Assembly (NCBI GenBank): GCA_021734835.1
Contig: JAIPIH010000005.1
Location: forward strand, 1 to 64,000
From: Candidatus Cloacimonadota bacterium
GTDB taxonomy: Bacteria > Cloacimonadota > Cloacimonadia > Cloacimonadales > TCS61
Direction of reading: 5' to 3'
DNA length: 64,000 nucleotides
Both the position numbers and the translations under genes were made by a program. Positions 57,094 through 64,000 of this stretch are shown piece by piece. The notes beneath the pieces are model-generated. The model worked only from the letters and a program-made list of their open reading frames with translations, was not told where the DNA came from and made no database searches. The stretch's first letter is position 1. Every line of letters begins with the position of its first letter.

Positions 57094-58572
57094 TCAATGT
57101 TGATTTACCAACCCACCTTCTTTGAATTTTTCTACCTGATAGATAAATATCTCAGTTTCATCATCCTTAAAAGCATTATATGGAAGTCCGGCTTTATGAG
57201 AGCAGAGATTACCAAGGAAAGTTGTAAGGTCCCAACCGGTTTCGGTAGCAACCTGTGGCAGGAAAACTCCGCTACGGAAACCTTTTTTTACCCAGACACC
57301 ATCGATTCCCAATCTGATCGTTTTATAATCAGATATACGTTCCATAGGTGAAAGTATAGAAATTTCTATCTCGATTTCTTCTAACTCTTTTTCATTGCGA
57401 ACTATCGGGAAACGCGGATCTTCAAAGGCAGCTCCTATTGCCATCTCAATAACAGCTTCATAAAGCGGCAGCCTGGGCTGCATATGTCCAATGCATCCAC
57501 GGAGATCACCTTTAGAATTCAAGGTTACAAATACTGCTCGTTTTTTCAACAATTCTGGATTGTCCGGTTTTGTTATTTGCAATTGCTTGTGATTCTGTAG
57601 GTAGTATTGGATACTCTGTCTTGCCAAGTTCAGCAGGAATTTCTTTTCCGAAATTTTCATAGTTTCGTCCTTTATTTTGGTTTCTTCTTTTTTGGGATAA
57701 ATGATAGAACAATAACCTACTACACGGTCTGAATGTGTGTTCCCGACAGCGTCTCCTGAGTTGGCATACTTCAGTAATACAGGATTATCTGTCTGCAAGT
57801 TTTCCATAATTTGTAAAAATGAATACATCGCATGAAAACCGCAAAGTTCACTTTTCCCAGAGAGTATATCATTTTTTAAAGAGTCCCATTTTTCATTTAA
57901 GATCAGATCACAAGTTCTTTTATCCATTGTATTGGCAAATGCGTAACTATGAAAATGAGACATATCACTGCTACTGATAAAGAGCAGATTGCTGGTTGTA
58001 TCTCTAGTTATCCGAGTTAACTCATCAGCTAGTTTATCGAGTAATTGGAAGTTATTTGTTGAAGTCAAGATCAATACTATATTGAAATCGTGGAGTTGAT
58101 ATTGCAAGAAAGGTAGCTGAACCTCCAGGCTGTGTTCCGAAGAGTGAATTTTTTTGTTGAATACAAATCTATCATCTGCTTTGATCAATTCTTCGGAAAT
58201 CATTTTGTTGATGGGAATATCTCCCAAAGGTGTTTTAGCAAAATCACCATTATAAATACTTATTGTATCCTCTAAATAATGATGACTGCTGCCGAGTAAT
58301 ATAACTGTGTCGTAATGTTTGTTCTGCAAAACTGAATAACCATGTGCAGCAACTTGTCCGGAATAGATAAATCCGGCATGAGGTGAGATTAAACCAAGAG
58401 GATCTGATTTTGTTGGAATATTTTCAACGTTCTGAAAGAAATTCATAAGCATCATTTCAAGTTCCGCCTTATTATCGGGATACCAAGTACCTGCAACGAC
58501 AGGTTCGAGCGTCTGTGAACAAATTGTCATTGCAATAGCAATAATTAATGCAAGAATAATTATTCTTTTCAT
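57094..58572 (-). CDS. AmmeMemoRadiSam system MEMO (B) - AMMECR1 (A) fusion with signal peptide
   Basis: A 492-aa fusion. A hydrophobic N-terminus (MKRIIILALIIAIAMTICSQ) looks like a signal peptide. The MEMO domain (about 22-292) keeps the metal-site residues seen in human MEMO1: His65 in ISPHAGFIYSG, His97/98 in GSSHHYL and Cys244 in ELCGFHAM. The AMMECR1 domain (about 305-485) has LRGCIGHMQP and AAFEDPRFPIV. These families occur together with a radical SAM enzyme, found here divergently at 58801. The pathway chemistry is unknown to me; export would be surprising. Confidence 0.9.
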   Translation of the reverse strand: MKRIIILALIIAIAMTICSQTLEPVVAGTWYPDNKAELEMMLMNFFQNVENIPTKSDPLGLISPHAGFIYSGQVAAHGYSVLQNKHYDTVILLGSSHHYLEDTISIYNGDFAKTPLGDIPINKMISEELIKADDRFVFNKKIHSSEHSLEVQLPFLQYQLHDFNIVLILTSTNNFQLLDKLADELTRITRDTTSNLLFISSSDMSHFHSYAFANTMDKRTCDLILNEKWDSLKNDILSGKSELCGFHAMYSFLQIMENLQTDNPVLLKYANSGDAVGNTHSDRVVGYCSIIYPKKEETKIKDETMKISEKKFLLNLARQSIQYYLQNHKQLQITKPDNPELLKKRAVFVTLNSKGDLRGCIGHMQPRLPLYEAVIEMAIGAAFEDPRFPIVRNEKELEEIEIEISILSPMERISDYKTIRLGIDGVWVKKGFRSGVFLPQVATETGWDLTTFLGNLCSHKAGLPYNAFKDDETEIFIYQVEKFKEGGLVNQH

Positions 58573-58800
58573 TTTTTCCTCATGCTTACTGATGTAAATT
58601 ATTAAAAGTTAATAAAAGTAACAAGGAAAAATTTAATCAAAAACAGAACTTACCAATCTGTTAAGTAGATAGTTTCATAGCTAACAAAAAGGATAAATAA
58701 GATTATCCATCCGGAATTATAAAGTTAGGGGTTTGTGAAAATACACGAGGATATTACAATATTAATTGACACCTGCTATCATTAACTTGCAGTTTACAAC
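58573..58800. other. divergent intergenic region of the AmmeMemoRadiSam locus
   Basis: Separates the divergent MEMO-AMMECR1 and AmrS-like genes. It holds an inverted repeat GGATAA-ATAAGA-TTATCC (58691-58708), a possible shared operator, and the TTGACA at 58766. Nothing else is evident. Confidence 0.4.
58766..58796 (+). promoter_or_regulatory. possible promoter of the AmrS operon
   Basis: TTGACA (58766) starts 35 bases before ATG 58801. No convincing -10 is at the normal distance and there is no SD, so a leaderless or unusual transcript is possible. Confidence 0.3.
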
Positions 58801-59892
58801 ATGAAAAGTGGATATATTTTAATTATTCTTTTATCTGCAATCTTCCTTGCTGGCGGAATCAAAGTTAGTGAACTGCTGCGGGAAGCTGAATTCTATACTA
58901 AACTAAAGAATGATTTTGTCCGCTGTGATCTGTGTCCGAATACATGTGTCTTAAAAGACGGTGACACGGGAACCTGCAATGTTAGGCAAAATTTAAACGG
59001 AACGCTCTACTCTCTAGTTTACAATCAACCTGTATCACTAAATATTGACCCCATCGAAAAAAAACCACTTTATCATTTTCTGCCTGGCTCAAAAGTATTT
59101 TCACTGGCAACAGTAGGCTGTAATCTGAATTGTAATTTCTGCCAGAATTGGACGATTTCCCAAAGTGCACCACATGAAGTTCAGACATACGAAGCGACAC
59201 CAGAGGAAATTGTGCAGATGGCAAAGGATTACAATTGTAAAAGCATTGCCTTCACATACACTGAACCAACAGTTTTCTTTGAATATATGTACGACATCGC
59301 AAAAATAGCGCAGGAAAATGATCTCAAGACAGTATGGGTTACCTGTGGTTATATAAATGAAGCACCTTTGCGTAAACTAGCACAATTTATAGATGCGGCT
59401 AATATTGACTTGAAGGGTTTTTCAGAAGAGTTTTACACAACTTATACAACAGGTCACCTTGATCCTGTATTGAATACCTTACAAGTTGCCAAAGAAGAGG
59501 GAATATTTTTCGAGATAACGAACCTCGTAATTCCAAATGGCAACGATGATCCTAAAATGATACGTGCTATGTGTGAATGGATAAAACAAAATTTGGGAGA
59601 CGAATATCCTTTACATTTTTCCCGCTTTTTCCCCAACTTCAAGCTTACAAACTGTCCTCAAACGCCGGCTAAAACTTTAAAACAAGCCTATAATATAGCT
59701 TTAGAAGAAAGTTTAAAATTTGTCTACGTCGGTAACATAAGTACCATTTCGGAAGATACTATATGTCCGAATTGCCGTAAAAGAGTGATCATCCGTTCGG
59801 GTTATACAATTCTGGAAAACAATCTTGAGGAAGGTAATTGCAAATTCTGTGGAGAAACAATTTCGGGATTGTTTATAAATGAAAAAAAATAG
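58801..59892 (+). CDS. AmmeMemoRadiSam system radical SAM enzyme (AmrS) with N-terminal hydrophobic segment
   Basis: A radical SAM protein of 363 aa. Residues 4-20 (GYILIILLSAIFLAGGI) are a hydrophobic anchor or signal. An N-terminal Cys set (CDLCPNTCVLK ... TGTCNVRQN) precedes the SAM cluster CNLNCNFCQNW (Cys107, 111, 114), then IDLKGFSEEFY and SRFFPNFKLTN, and the C-terminus has CPNCRKR ... CKFCGETISG, a zinc-ribbon-like end. The usual AmrS is cytosolic; an export-like start is odd because SAM and reductant are cytoplasmic. It overlaps the next gene by 14 bases. Confidence 0.92.
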   Translation: MKSGYILIILLSAIFLAGGIKVSELLREAEFYTKLKNDFVRCDLCPNTCVLKDGDTGTCNVRQNLNGTLYSLVYNQPVSLNIDPIEKKPLYHFLPGSKVFSLATVGCNLNCNFCQNWTISQSAPHEVQTYEATPEEIVQMAKDYNCKSIAFTYTEPTVFFEYMYDIAKIAQENDLKTVWVTCGYINEAPLRKLAQFIDAANIDLKGFSEEFYTTYTTGHLDPVLNTLQVAKEEGIFFEITNLVIPNGNDDPKMIRAMCEWIKQNLGDEYPLHFSRFFPNFKLTNCPQTPAKTLKQAYNIALEESLKFVYVGNISTISEDTICPNCRKRVIIRSGYTILENNLEEGNCKFCGETISGLFINEKK

Positions 59893-61975
59893 AATTCCAC
59901 TTATAGTCTTAGGGGTAATAACCATTCTGTCACAAACAATTTTATTACGTGAAATGCTAGTGGAGGTGAACGGAAACGAGATCATTTTCTCTATTTACCT
60001 TTCACTCTGGCTTTTTTTTATTGCTAGTGGTAGTTATTTGTCAGGATTTGTTAAAACTACCAAAAATAAAACAATAATTGGTTTTTCGGCTTTATTGGTC
60101 GTTTTGCCATTGCAATTCTACCTTGTGCGCAGTTTATCTTCATTATTCACTTTCGTTTCAAATCAGATTCTTGATCTTCCTTCAGTTTTTTTGCTTGGAT
60201 TTATTATTCTTCTACCAGGTTGCCTTTTGAGCGGCTGGCTTTTCCCACAATTGTGCAATCAGCTTAATGCCCGGGAAGGATCTCTCAGACAAGGCTATTT
60301 CTTGGAGTGTATTGGAATAGTTTTAGGTAGTATTGTTTTTGCTGTTGCGATGTTAATCATTTCTCAAATCATTTTACTCTGCTTTCTGAGTGCAGTTGGA
60401 TTCCTAATTTTGTATTATGTCTATAGGAAGAAAATTCTGCTGATCCCTTTTATCATATTCCTGTTTATTATTCCATTTTCAACTTCATTTTATCAAAAAA
60501 GTTATAGTAAAAAATACCAGCCTCAGAAACTCATTGCTTTTCGTGATTCTCATCTCGGGAGATTTGATCTCACAGAAATGTCGGGTCAGAAAAATTATTA
60601 TTGGAATGGAGAACTTTTTGCCTCTTCAGGCAATGAAATGTATAGTCAGCAAATGGTGAATTTTGTAATGTTGCAGCATCCAGAACCACGAGAATTATTA
60701 ATTGTAGGTGGATTGTTAAACGGATTTATGCAGGAAATTTTGCAAAATGAATATGTTTACAACATAGATTATCTGGAGATGGATAAGAACATTTTAGATC
60801 AAGCTCAGAAATTCAAGAAAGTAGAATTTATACATGCTGATCCGGTGTGGTTCTTGCAGAATACCGAAAAAAAATATGATCTAATTTTATTGGATTTGCC
60901 GGATCCATCCTCACTATTATTAAATAGATTCTATACTCGCGATTTTTTCAATATTCTTAAAGAAAATCTTAAAGACACGCTTTCTATCGTTGCAATAACA
61001 CTTAGCAACGGAAAAAACTTTATGACTCAAGAGATAAAGGATTTAAATGCAACTATATTACATACATTTTCAGCTGAATTTCCCAATGTGATCCTGATAC
61101 CGGCCACAAAAAATATCTTCATCGGCAGCAAAGGTAATTTTATTTCAAATCAGTATGAAATACTGCAGAAACGCAATAAAACAGAAAGCGCCTGGTTCAA
61201 TAAAACAGTGATCTATGAAAAATGTAATTCGCTTCGCATTGAACAAATACTGAAATCCATAAGTTCCAGTTCAGCAGAGATGAACACTATTGCAAATCCT
61301 CGTGCCTACCTTTCTACAATTTTACTTTGGACTGATCTTGTTGATCTAAGACAGCAAAAAACTGTGGATTTTCTGCAGTCGAAAAGCTGGTTAGTGATGT
61401 TTATTGCTTTTGTTATAATATTCACAATCGGTTTGTTCGCATCTCTGATAAGTAGATCACCGGAAAGAAGACTGGATCTGCATATTTTTTCAATAAGTTT
61501 GATAAATTTTGTGATCGAGCTTGTTTTGATATATCTTTTCCAAATTAGATTCGGTTATGTTTATTTTGTGATCTTTCTTTTTACAGCTAGTTTCATGATA
61601 GGATTAGCAGCCGGATTTTCAAATTATAATTTCCTGAAAAAGAACTCAATTACAAAGATCTGGTTTATAAACTTGTCTCTGGTTCTATTGATGATAATTA
61701 TATACAACATCCGCCTGCCGGCAGTTTTTTATTTTATCTTAAATATTATTTTTGCTTTTCTGGAAGGAACCATACTGACCAAACTACTGGATAAGAAGAG
61801 TAACATTATGGGAAAAGGAAGCACATTTTATTTTCTTGATAGCTTCGGTGCAATGACAGGCGGGATAATTGTAAGCATTTGTATTTTCCCACTTTTTGGA
61901 TTACAGAGTAGTCTCTATTTCTTGAGTTTCATCCTGCTTGTTAATTTGCTGCTCAGCTTGATTCCAAAATACTAA
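59879..61975 (+). CDS. polytopic membrane protein with spermidine-synthase-like domain
   Basis: A 698-aa fusion: N-terminal membrane region with about seven helices (residues 1-205), a soluble methyltransferase/spermidine synthase-like domain (about 210-460), and six C-terminal helices. The soluble part has YWNGELFASS, LLIVGGLLNGFMQEIL, DYLEMDKNIL, YDLILLDLPDPSS and LNRFYTRDFF, but the SAM-loop GGxDG is changed to GGLLNG, so catalysis is doubtful. It overlaps the AmrS-like gene by 14 bases, so the two are co-translated. It may supply or move a substrate for that system. Confidence 0.8.
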   Translation: MKKNRIPLIVLGVITILSQTILLREMLVEVNGNEIIFSIYLSLWLFFIASGSYLSGFVKTTKNKTIIGFSALLVVLPLQFYLVRSLSSLFTFVSNQILDLPSVFLLGFIILLPGCLLSGWLFPQLCNQLNAREGSLRQGYFLECIGIVLGSIVFAVAMLIISQIILLCFLSAVGFLILYYVYRKKILLIPFIIFLFIIPFSTSFYQKSYSKKYQPQKLIAFRDSHLGRFDLTEMSGQKNYYWNGELFASSGNEMYSQQMVNFVMLQHPEPRELLIVGGLLNGFMQEILQNEYVYNIDYLEMDKNILDQAQKFKKVEFIHADPVWFLQNTEKKYDLILLDLPDPSSLLLNRFYTRDFFNILKENLKDTLSIVAITLSNGKNFMTQEIKDLNATILHTFSAEFPNVILIPATKNIFIGSKGNFISNQYEILQKRNKTESAWFNKTVIYEKCNSLRIEQILKSISSSSAEMNTIANPRAYLSTILLWTDLVDLRQQKTVDFLQSKSWLVMFIAFVIIFTIGLFASLISRSPERRLDLHIFSISLINFVIELVLIYLFQIRFGYVYFVIFLFTASFMIGLAAGFSNYNFLKKNSITKIWFINLSLVLLMIIIYNIRLPAVFYFILNIIFAFLEGTILTKLLDKKSNIMGKGSTFYFLDSFGAMTGGIIVSICIFPLFGLQSSLYFLSFILLVNLLLSLIPKY

Positions 61976-62005
61976 TTTTGATTCCTGGCATCGGATAGTG
62001 GCGGA

Positions 62006-62674
62006 TCATTTCTTCAATTCCACTTTGAACATAGAAAAATCTTCTAATTCTAAGATGAGCATTGAGTTAATGAGCAATGGCTTATCAAAAAGGTTATTGA
62101 TAATTTCCTGAATCATCAAAGAGCCTATCAGCATAACAATCTGCGGAATAACGGAAACAGAAACAGGAATATGAGTTCCGGGATATATCTCTTTTAGAGA
62201 TTGCGTTTTATCCGGTATGATGGTAGTGACCTGTCCGAAATCATTTTGTACTCCACCATGAACAAGGAATTGTTGCTTCGATAGAAGTTTCTCTAGATAA
62301 AAGCGGGCAGCAAAATTATCAAGGCAATCTGCAATACCATCGTAGAGGGGGAGATCCTTAACTTTCATTTCTGCAATATCCACTTGAAAAATTTCAATTT
62401 CCAGTTCCGGATTTATAGCCTTTAATCTTCGTTGAGCAATTTTAACTTTTGATTTACCAAAATCAGTTTGATCGAATAAGATCTGGCGGTTTAAATTTGA
62501 GATTTCTACCTTCCCATTATCGATCAGTATCAATTTACCGATACCTGCTCTGGTCAATCCTTCTGCAACAAGGCAGCCTAAACCGCCCACTCCGGCAACG
62601 AGAACCGAAGATTCTGATAATTTCTGCTGTTTTTCCTTTCCCCAGAACTGGACATTACGCTGGAACATATTCAT
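62006..62674 (-). CDS. HesA/MoeB/ThiF-family E1-like adenylyltransferase
   Basis: Activates the C-terminal glycine of a ubiquitin-like sulfur carrier. The nucleotide site is LVAGVGGLGCLVAEGLTRAG, with ISNLNRQILFDQTDFGKSKV and ADCLDNFAARFYLE. The zinc-binding CxxC pairs and the usual crossover-loop Cys are absent (the loop is SLKEIYPGTHIPVSV), so it resembles the shorter HesA/MoeB branch. The track starts at GTG 62683; ATG 62674 lies 8 bases after the GGAGGAGG SD, which is coded inside the partner gene. Partner: the MoaD/ThiS-like gene directly upstream. Confidence 0.87.
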   Translation of the reverse strand: MNMFQRNVQFWGKEKQQKLSESSVLVAGVGGLGCLVAEGLTRAGIGKLILIDNGKVEISNLNRQILFDQTDFGKSKVKIAQRRLKAINPELEIEIFQVDIAEMKVKDLPLYDGIADCLDNFAARFYLEKLLSKQQFLVHGGVQNDFGQVTTIIPDKTQSLKEIYPGTHIPVSVSVIPQIVMLIGSLMIQEIINNLFDKPLLINSMLILELEDFSMFKVELKK

Positions 62675-62675
62675 A

Positions 62676-62954
62676 TTATCCACCTCCTCCCGGTGGGAAA
62701 ATACTTACCACATCACCATCCTGCACAATTGTATCGAGTTTTTTCAAATGAAAAATATTGCGTCCGTTGATCAAGATCATTGTACCTGGAATGATCTCAT
62801 AATCAGCGTTGATCAGCAGATGGAGAAGTAACTTATCTAGTTGTTTTTCAGCGATTTGCAGAAGATCGTATATCGATATTTTATCAGCTTCGATCTGGAT
62901 TTCGTTAATTCCAAGATGTAGTCGAATAAGACTGTAGAATTTTATTTTTATCAT
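62676..62954 (-). CDS. MoaD/ThiS-like sulfur carrier with Gly4 tail
   Basis: A 92-aa beta-grasp protein starting MIKIKFYSLIRLHLGI and ending DGDVVSIFPPGGGG. DGD(V)VxxxPPxxGG is the MoaD/ThiS signature; two C-terminal glycines are enough, and here there are four. The C-terminus is thiocarboxylated by an E1 enzyme, encoded next. It could serve molybdopterin or tungstopterin (AOR is about 7 kb away) or thiamine. The last codons GGA GGA GGT GGA also form the SD for the E1 gene. Confidence 0.88.
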   Translation of the reverse strand: MIKIKFYSLIRLHLGINEIQIEADKISIYDLLQIAEKQLDKLLLHLLINADYEIIPGTMILINGRNIFHLKKLDTIVQDGDVVSIFPPGGGG

Positions 62955-62989
62955 ACGAATAATTGATACCTCTTAGTAATATCTGTCAA

Positions 62990-63016
62990 ATAAGAACGCC
63001 CCGTTTCTGGGGCGCT
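62990..63016 (-). terminator. terminator of the beta-helix protein
   Basis: CGCCCC-(6-base loop)-GGGGCG stem followed on the minus strand by a T-rich tract (TTCTTATTT), 26 bases after the stop. Confidence 0.8.
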
Positions 63017-63041
63017 TTAATTTGTTTAGGAATAAGCAGTA

Positions 63042-64000
63042 TTATTTAATTAACAACATCTTCTTAGAAACGTTGTTTGACGCTGTTGTCATCTTAACAA
63101 AGTACATACCGCTGGAAGTTGAATTACCATTGTTATCTTTCCCATTCCAGACAAAGTTTGTATTTTGAATTACTGCATTATTCACAATTGTTTTAACCAG
63201 CTGACCTTTAATGTTGTAAATCTCAACTGATACTGGATGCAGAATATCATTCTCGTTAATTGAGAGAGCAATATTAGCTGATGGATTGAATGGATTAGGA
63301 TATACTGAAATAGAGTTAAGAGTAACTATCTCTACAGTATTGTTTTCAGAACCTGTTGGTTCCATACCGTTCGGTCCACCATAAGCACCCATATCATTTC
63401 TGGAGCCGTCAACGTCATTATACATTTCATCCGGATCTCCTGCATTGATACAGGGAGAACCAGCTTGTAGTTGCCAATCAGCTACAAGTCCATTATAAAC
63501 TGTTCCTTCTCCCTCTGTAGGTGCAATGAACATGGGAGCTTCATCAATGTTACCTTCACCAGCAAAACCACCGGTAACACAAGTATAAGTGATCTCCGGT
63601 GTACTTTGTGGGAAATAGATATTACCATTATCAATAATGATCGAGTTTGTTATAACAGGGACTGAGTTAAGCAGGAAGAAAAGATAGGGTGTGTTATTTG
63701 TCGATTCGTTATTGGCAATCGTATTGTTAGTTAGTTCCACATCAGAACCGTTTTTCAAACTGAAAGCTCCCCATTGTCCTGTATTATTTACGATAATGTT
63801 ATTATCAATTACAGGTAAGGAAGCAGTACAAGCAATTCCACCAGAATTACTTACGCTTGTATTGTTAGCGATCATATTTTTTTGGATCAAAACGTCATCT
63901 GAGCCGATAATTTCCAATGCTGCTCCTAATGTTGTAGTAGAGTTATCAAAGATCTTACATCCTATAACATCAACTTTGGAATCGCCTTCAACTTTAATTG
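63042..64000 (-). CDS. beta-helix T9SS cargo protein (partial, 5' end outside window)
   Basis: The reading frame stays open to the window edge: before the track's TTG start it reads KVDVIGCKIFDNSTTTLGAA, so the true start is outside. Repeats like SGGIACTASLPVIDNNIIVNN and VELTNNTIANNES are right-handed parallel beta-helix turns. Then comes INAGDPDEMYNDVDGSRNDMGAYGG, a common end of this architecture, and the sorting domain (VYPNPFNPSANIALS ... KMLLIK). A secreted surface or polysaccharide-binding protein is likely; no lyase catalytic site is visible in this part. Confidence 0.88.
   Translation of the reverse strand, partial: IKVEGDSKVDVIGCKIFDNSTTTLGAALEIIGSDDVLIQKNMIANNTSVSNSGGIACTASLPVIDNNIIVNNTGQWGAFSLKNGSDVELTNNTIANNESTNNTPYLFFLLNSVPVITNSIIIDNGNIYFPQSTPEITYTCVTGGFAGEGNIDEAPMFIAPTEGEGTVYNGLVADWQLQAGSPCINAGDPDEMYNDVDGSRNDMGAYGGPNGMEPTGSENNTVEIVTLNSISVYPNPFNPSANIALSINENDILHPVSVEIYNIKGQLVKTIVNNAVIQNTNFVWNGKDNNGNSTSSGMYFVKMTTASNNVSKKMLLIK

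Overview
The window reads as one chromosomal segment of an AT-rich, diderm, anaerobic bacterium of the FCB group. Evidence for an outer membrane is lpxB, lptF/lptG, gmhA and beta-barrel-like proteins. Five proteins end in the conserved C-terminal domain (NPFNPSTAISF, YNVKGK, SGVYFYK, KMILLK) used as a type IX secretion (T9SS) sorting signal. Most starts are preceded by strong GGAGG Shine-Dalgarno (SD) sites and some promoters look like TTGACA/TATAAT. This argues against Bacteroidota, which mostly lack SD sites, and suggests a Cloacimonadota-like or neighbouring candidate phylum. That placement is inference. No phage, IS, CRISPR or integrase is seen.

Layout. 1-900: the end of an rRNA operon (5S) and a small outer-membrane protein. 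1009-9938: one tightly overlapping plus-strand operon, ligA-lptF-lptG-glycosyltransferase-CDP-glycerol transferase-SGNH hydrolase-flippase, joining LPS export to synthesis of a surface glycan. 9950-12657 (minus): a DUF6765-like protein followed by a T9SS cargo protein. 12896-19061 (minus): phosphate acyltransferase-rpiB-glyA, then acs followed by an OFA-type MFS transporter. 19320-24987: ndk, then a minus-strand run of yjbQ, DUF401 permease, an unrecognised Cys-containing protein, lpxB, a DUF374 acyltransferase and an aminotransferase. 25123-31536: tandem PspC protein, a hidden 59-aa tautomerase missed by the ORF track, a 1093-aa envelope protein, gmhA, dtd, a HAD phosphatase and an L,D-transpeptidase. 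31691-39513: three large T9SS cargo proteins (Asp-box propeller, NHL-like propeller, gingipain-like C25 peptidase) around a tRNA-Pro(CGG).

39593-52663: a THUMP-like methyltransferase, cold-shock protein, YgiQ, serC, a Gx transporter, class A PBP, GT2, a secreted transglutaminase-like protein, a GlmU-like nucleotidyltransferase, RicT and rlmN. 52678-56968: deoC with a Cys-rich tail, a tungsten-type aldehyde ferredoxin oxidoreductase (AOR) and a double-domain ThyX. 57094-61975: an AmmeMemoRadiSam locus whose MEMO-AMMECR1 fusion and radical SAM enzyme both carry N-terminal export-like segments, followed by a membrane protein with a spermidine-synthase-like domain. 62006-62954: a MoaD/ThiS-like protein with a Gly4 tail and its E1-like partner. 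63042 to the edge: a partial beta-helix T9SS cargo protein.

Working together: DeoC makes acetaldehyde, AOR could oxidise it to acetate and Acs could activate acetate, while the MoaD/E1 pair could supply sulfur for the AOR pterin cofactor. The least explained part is the apparently exported AmmeMemoRadiSam locus.
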